A DNA stretch of 64,000 nucleotides. It comes from Sporomusa ovata DSM 2662 (GTDB lineage: Bacteria > Bacillota > Negativicutes > Sporomusales > Sporomusaceae). The position numbers were made by a program, and so were the translations under genes. Location: positions 434,001-498,000 of the forward strand of contig NZ_ASXP01000002.1 of NCBI RefSeq assembly GCF_000445445.1, written 5' to 3'. The notes under the pieces were generated by a model. That model was not told the origin of the DNA and ran no database searches. It saw only the letters and a list, made by a program, of their open reading frames with translations. Shown piece after piece: positions 62,053 to 64,000 of the stretch (position 1 is its first letter; the number at the start of each line of letters is the position of its first letter).

Positions 62053-62336
62053 GAGTTTTCCTCTCCTTCCTGTTCGATATAGCTAGTCTCAGGCATATTA
62101 CTCTGAAAGATTGCTCCTCCTAATAATGCGCCATTTTGCGCATTCAGTAATAAGTGAATCGGCGTTTGACTTAAAAACTGGCTGACTCCTTCAGCCAGTA
62201 GTTTTGCCTGAGTGTAGTTCAACGTAACACTAACTGCGTTATCTTCAGTATCCCGTATTGTCAGCACATAGACTTCCTCCAGTCTTCCCAGTTCCATTTC
62301 CACATCGTTATAAGCGATACAAGTACTGATAAACAT
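62007..62336 (-). CDS. Hypothetical protein of the recombination operon
   Basis: 109 aa from the ATG at 62336 (GGGGGAAAG). Reads DVEMELGRLEEVYVLTIRDTEDNAVSV, then AKLLAEGVSQFLSQ. No family known. It overlaps the nuclease gene and lies 28 nt after the DUF932 gene, so it is part of one operon. Confidence 0.65.
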   Translation of the reverse strand: MFISTCIAYNDVEMELGRLEEVYVLTIRDTEDNAVSVTLNYTQAKLLAEGVSQFLSQTPIHLLLNAQNGALLGGAIFQSNMPETSYIEQEGEENSCQQLSLSAQMADAS

Positions 62337-62364
62337 ACTTTCCCCCACTTTTCCCATGATTTAG

Positions 62365-63477
62365 TTATTTCACCATTTCCAGCGGTATAATATTACTGCG
62401 GTTCTTTTTAATGACTGGCGTTACCGAAACAGGCACTTTTCCTTTATCCAGCGGCAGTGCCAGCAGTTCTCCGCCTAAACGTTCTAAGTCTGTTGCCCTG
62501 GAATAATCTTCAACATCCTGAGAAGCGCGAGTTACGGCATTGATTAAGCCATACCAACTGTTGTCACCTCCCATAATGAAATGCCGCAAGATGCTGCCCC
62601 GTTCATTCTGGTTTAAGATATAACGGTCAGCCAAAACTTCTACGGTTTTCACCGGGTCACGGCCTGTTGATTCTTGCATGGCAGCTTTCAGTTTGTCTAC
62701 AGATAGATGAAACTTAACCTCATCAATGGCTACCCGGACAGTATCTTGGACTTTCATAAAGAAGGCTTTATCATCCTGGGCTAAGGTTTCATCGGAAAAG
62801 ATCTCATAGGCGCTGTCCTCGTTTTCAATTTGTTTACCGACATGGTAACGTTTTTGGGCATAATCTTTTACGATAAGGCCATTTTTGCAGACTAATCGGA
62901 AGATGAGAGGTTCAACCTTTAAGCTTCCTAAACCGACTTCAGAATTGGATATAACTAGTCCAGCCTGCACTACATCACCAACGGCGACTTCGGCTCTTAG
63001 GCGCTTGTTAGTGATTTTAATATACATATGCGTTTCCGTGACTTCGCTAGATACGACTTCAATCGTTTTCAGGTCTTGAAGAATGGGAAATATGGCATCA
63101 GCCAGTTCCAGATTATCCAGACGGCGATAACGATCGCTTAAAAATGCCCGGACTTGTCCGTCCAGAGTTCGAATCATCCGCCGTTCCGCCTGTTTTTCCA
63201 GCCAGGAGTTAATATTTTCATCCAGCAATGCAGGGTATTCAAACCGCATTTTGTTGTAATATTTCTGCGGGATCTGCAACCGTTCTGCCAGTTGTTTATG
63301 GGCTAATTCATTGAGCCAGAAATTTTCCTCAGCCTGATCCAGCTTAATACGTAATTGACTTCGGCTGACATCGGTCTGTACTTGCAAGCTGCGCGTGTCA
63401 GCAATAAAGTCCTTTCTTGCCTGTCGTTGACGTTCTAATTCCTGGGCTAATTGAATAATACTTTTTCCTTGTTTCAT
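62365..63477 (-). CDS. DUF932 phage/plasmid-like protein
   Basis: 370 aa. RIPQKYYNKM-like block (LQIPQKYYNKMR), VRAFLSDRYRRLDNLELADAIFPIL, NSEVGLGSLKVEPLIFRLVCKNGLIV and YGLINAVTRASQDV are the conserved parts of the DUF932 family found on plasmids, ICEs and phages. Biochemical function unknown. First gene of a recombination operon. Confidence 0.85.
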   Translation of the reverse strand: MKQGKSIIQLAQELERQRQARKDFIADTRSLQVQTDVSRSQLRIKLDQAEENFWLNELAHKQLAERLQIPQKYYNKMRFEYPALLDENINSWLEKQAERRMIRTLDGQVRAFLSDRYRRLDNLELADAIFPILQDLKTIEVVSSEVTETHMYIKITNKRLRAEVAVGDVVQAGLVISNSEVGLGSLKVEPLIFRLVCKNGLIVKDYAQKRYHVGKQIENEDSAYEIFSDETLAQDDKAFFMKVQDTVRVAIDEVKFHLSVDKLKAAMQESTGRDPVKTVEVLADRYILNQNERGSILRHFIMGGDNSWYGLINAVTRASQDVEDYSRATDLERLGGELLALPLDKGKVPVSVTPVIKKNRSNIIPLEMVK

Positions 63478-63537
63478 GATGGTTCGCTCCTTTGAGTTTT
63501 AAAATTTTTCTATAGAGGATTTTTCATAAACCCATAA

Positions 63538-63577
63538 AAATAGCGGATAGGCTAAAGGCCTATCCGCGCTTTTTTCC
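63538..63577. terminator. Bidirectional hairpin
   Basis: GCGGATAGGC / GCCTATCCGC perfect stem with a 5-nt loop and a TTTTTT run on the plus side, between the RadC-like and DUF932 genes. Confidence 0.75.
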
Positions 63578-63643
63578 GCATTGAAAATTGGAAGTAGCCG
63601 CTTCAAAATATACTTACTCTTATTAGAAAAAGAGGCAGCTATT

Positions 63644-64000
63644 TTATCGTTCTGCCTCTTTTACCGGGATATATCCTTCTGCTTTTAAACTGCAGTAGCC
63701 ATTCTTGCCGATAATGACATGGTCTAATACGCTTATGCGGAGGATGTTTCCGGCCTTTACTAATAACTGCGTGCATTCAATATCTTCCCTGCTAGGTGCT
63801 GGATTTCCTGAAGGGTGATTATGCACTATGATGATATTTACCGCCATATGTTGTACAGCAGCATAAAACACTTCCCTGCTGGAAACTAACGACGAATCTA
63901 CTGTACCTACAAATATTTGCTTTTGCCCTAATACCTTGTTTTTGGTATTTAAAAACACTACCCGGAATTCTTCTTGAAGTAAGTCCTGCATATCTGCACA
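63644..64000 (-). CDS. RadC-like JAB/MPN-domain protein, 5' end off the window
   Basis: At least 118 codons, still open at the right edge. EEFRVVFLNTKNKVLGQKQI, VHNHPSGNPAPSREDI (JAMM zinc motif H-x-H-x(7)-SxxD/E) and VLDHVIIGKNGY are the RadC C-terminal domain. The N-terminal part should lie beyond 64000. Such RadC genes are common in ICEs and plasmids near DUF932 and ERF genes. Confidence 0.85.
   Translation of the reverse strand, partial: CADMQDLLQEEFRVVFLNTKNKVLGQKQIFVGTVDSSLVSSREVFYAAVQHMAVNIIIVHNHPSGNPAPSREDIECTQLLVKAGNILRISVLDHVIIGKNGYCSLKAEGYIPVKEAER

Noticed and set aside
1..64000. CRISPR arrays
   Set aside because: No series of regularly spaced direct repeats was found; the only tandem repeat is two units at 47295-47332, and no cas gene is recognisable.

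Overview
The window looks like chromosome from a spore-forming, diderm Firmicute, most likely Negativicutes in the Sporomusa/Pelosinus group. This is an inference. It rests on low-to-medium GC with strong AAGGAG-type ribosome sites, a Spo0E-type phosphatase (sporulation control), and several relics of outer-membrane beta-barrel C-termini ending in an aromatic residue (found only in cells with an outer membrane). No rRNA or complete tRNA gene was seen.

1-25.4 kb is core chromosome mixed with much gene decay. Intact genes include a Bax-inhibitor-like membrane protein, a PAS-GGDEF-HD-GYP protein, a TIGR04282-type glycosyltransferase, a receiver/PEP-synthase-like fusion, NADP glutamate dehydrogenase, and a metal-related cluster at 15.2-18.9 kb (DUF364 protein, DUF1858-ABC ATPase, HypB-like GTPase, periplasmic binding protein). 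A second, broken metal-complex ABC locus lies at 2.7-4.8 kb. A shared ATGATAT plus TTTGTTT-rich element lies upstream of these loci. Several real genes of 53-62 codons are present (Spo0E, DUF2892, a 53-aa membrane protein, a CRPY-repeat protein).

25.4-37.6 kb is a mobilizable element. Its left boundary is a 45-bp tRNA-Gly(CCC) 3' half. It carries a Gabija defence pair (gajA has a frameshift in a run of six G), a small Cys-rich protein, a PIN/XRE-ImmA pair, a tyrosine integrase, an excisionase-like protein, a DUF927-like ATPase, a small relaxase and two ribbon-helix-helix accessory proteins. A long AT-rich orphan gene of opposite strand follows.

39.3-50.7 kb holds a SIR2-HerA defence operon bracketed by transposon debris: an istB fragment on one side and a DUF6431/DDE/ExeA-type transposon on the other. 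After that come IS21-like end repeats and two nested IS256-family elements.

50.8-64 kb has a bestrophin, then a four-gene module with no name known to me: a WYL regulator, a protein joining a PD-(D/E)XK-like N-terminus to a glycine-zipper C-terminus, a second glycine-zipper membrane protein, and a YkgJ Cys-cluster/PH-like protein. This is my best candidate for an undescribed system (defence or toxin). A zinc-ribbon/XRE cluster and a diguanylate cyclase follow. The window ends in a recombination module (ERF annealing protein, PD-(D/E)XK nuclease, DUF932, RadC-like) typical of conjugative elements or plasmids. Nearly all genes from 25 to 64 kb are on the minus strand, and at least three defence-type loci sit within about 30 kb, so the right half reads as a defence and mobility island.
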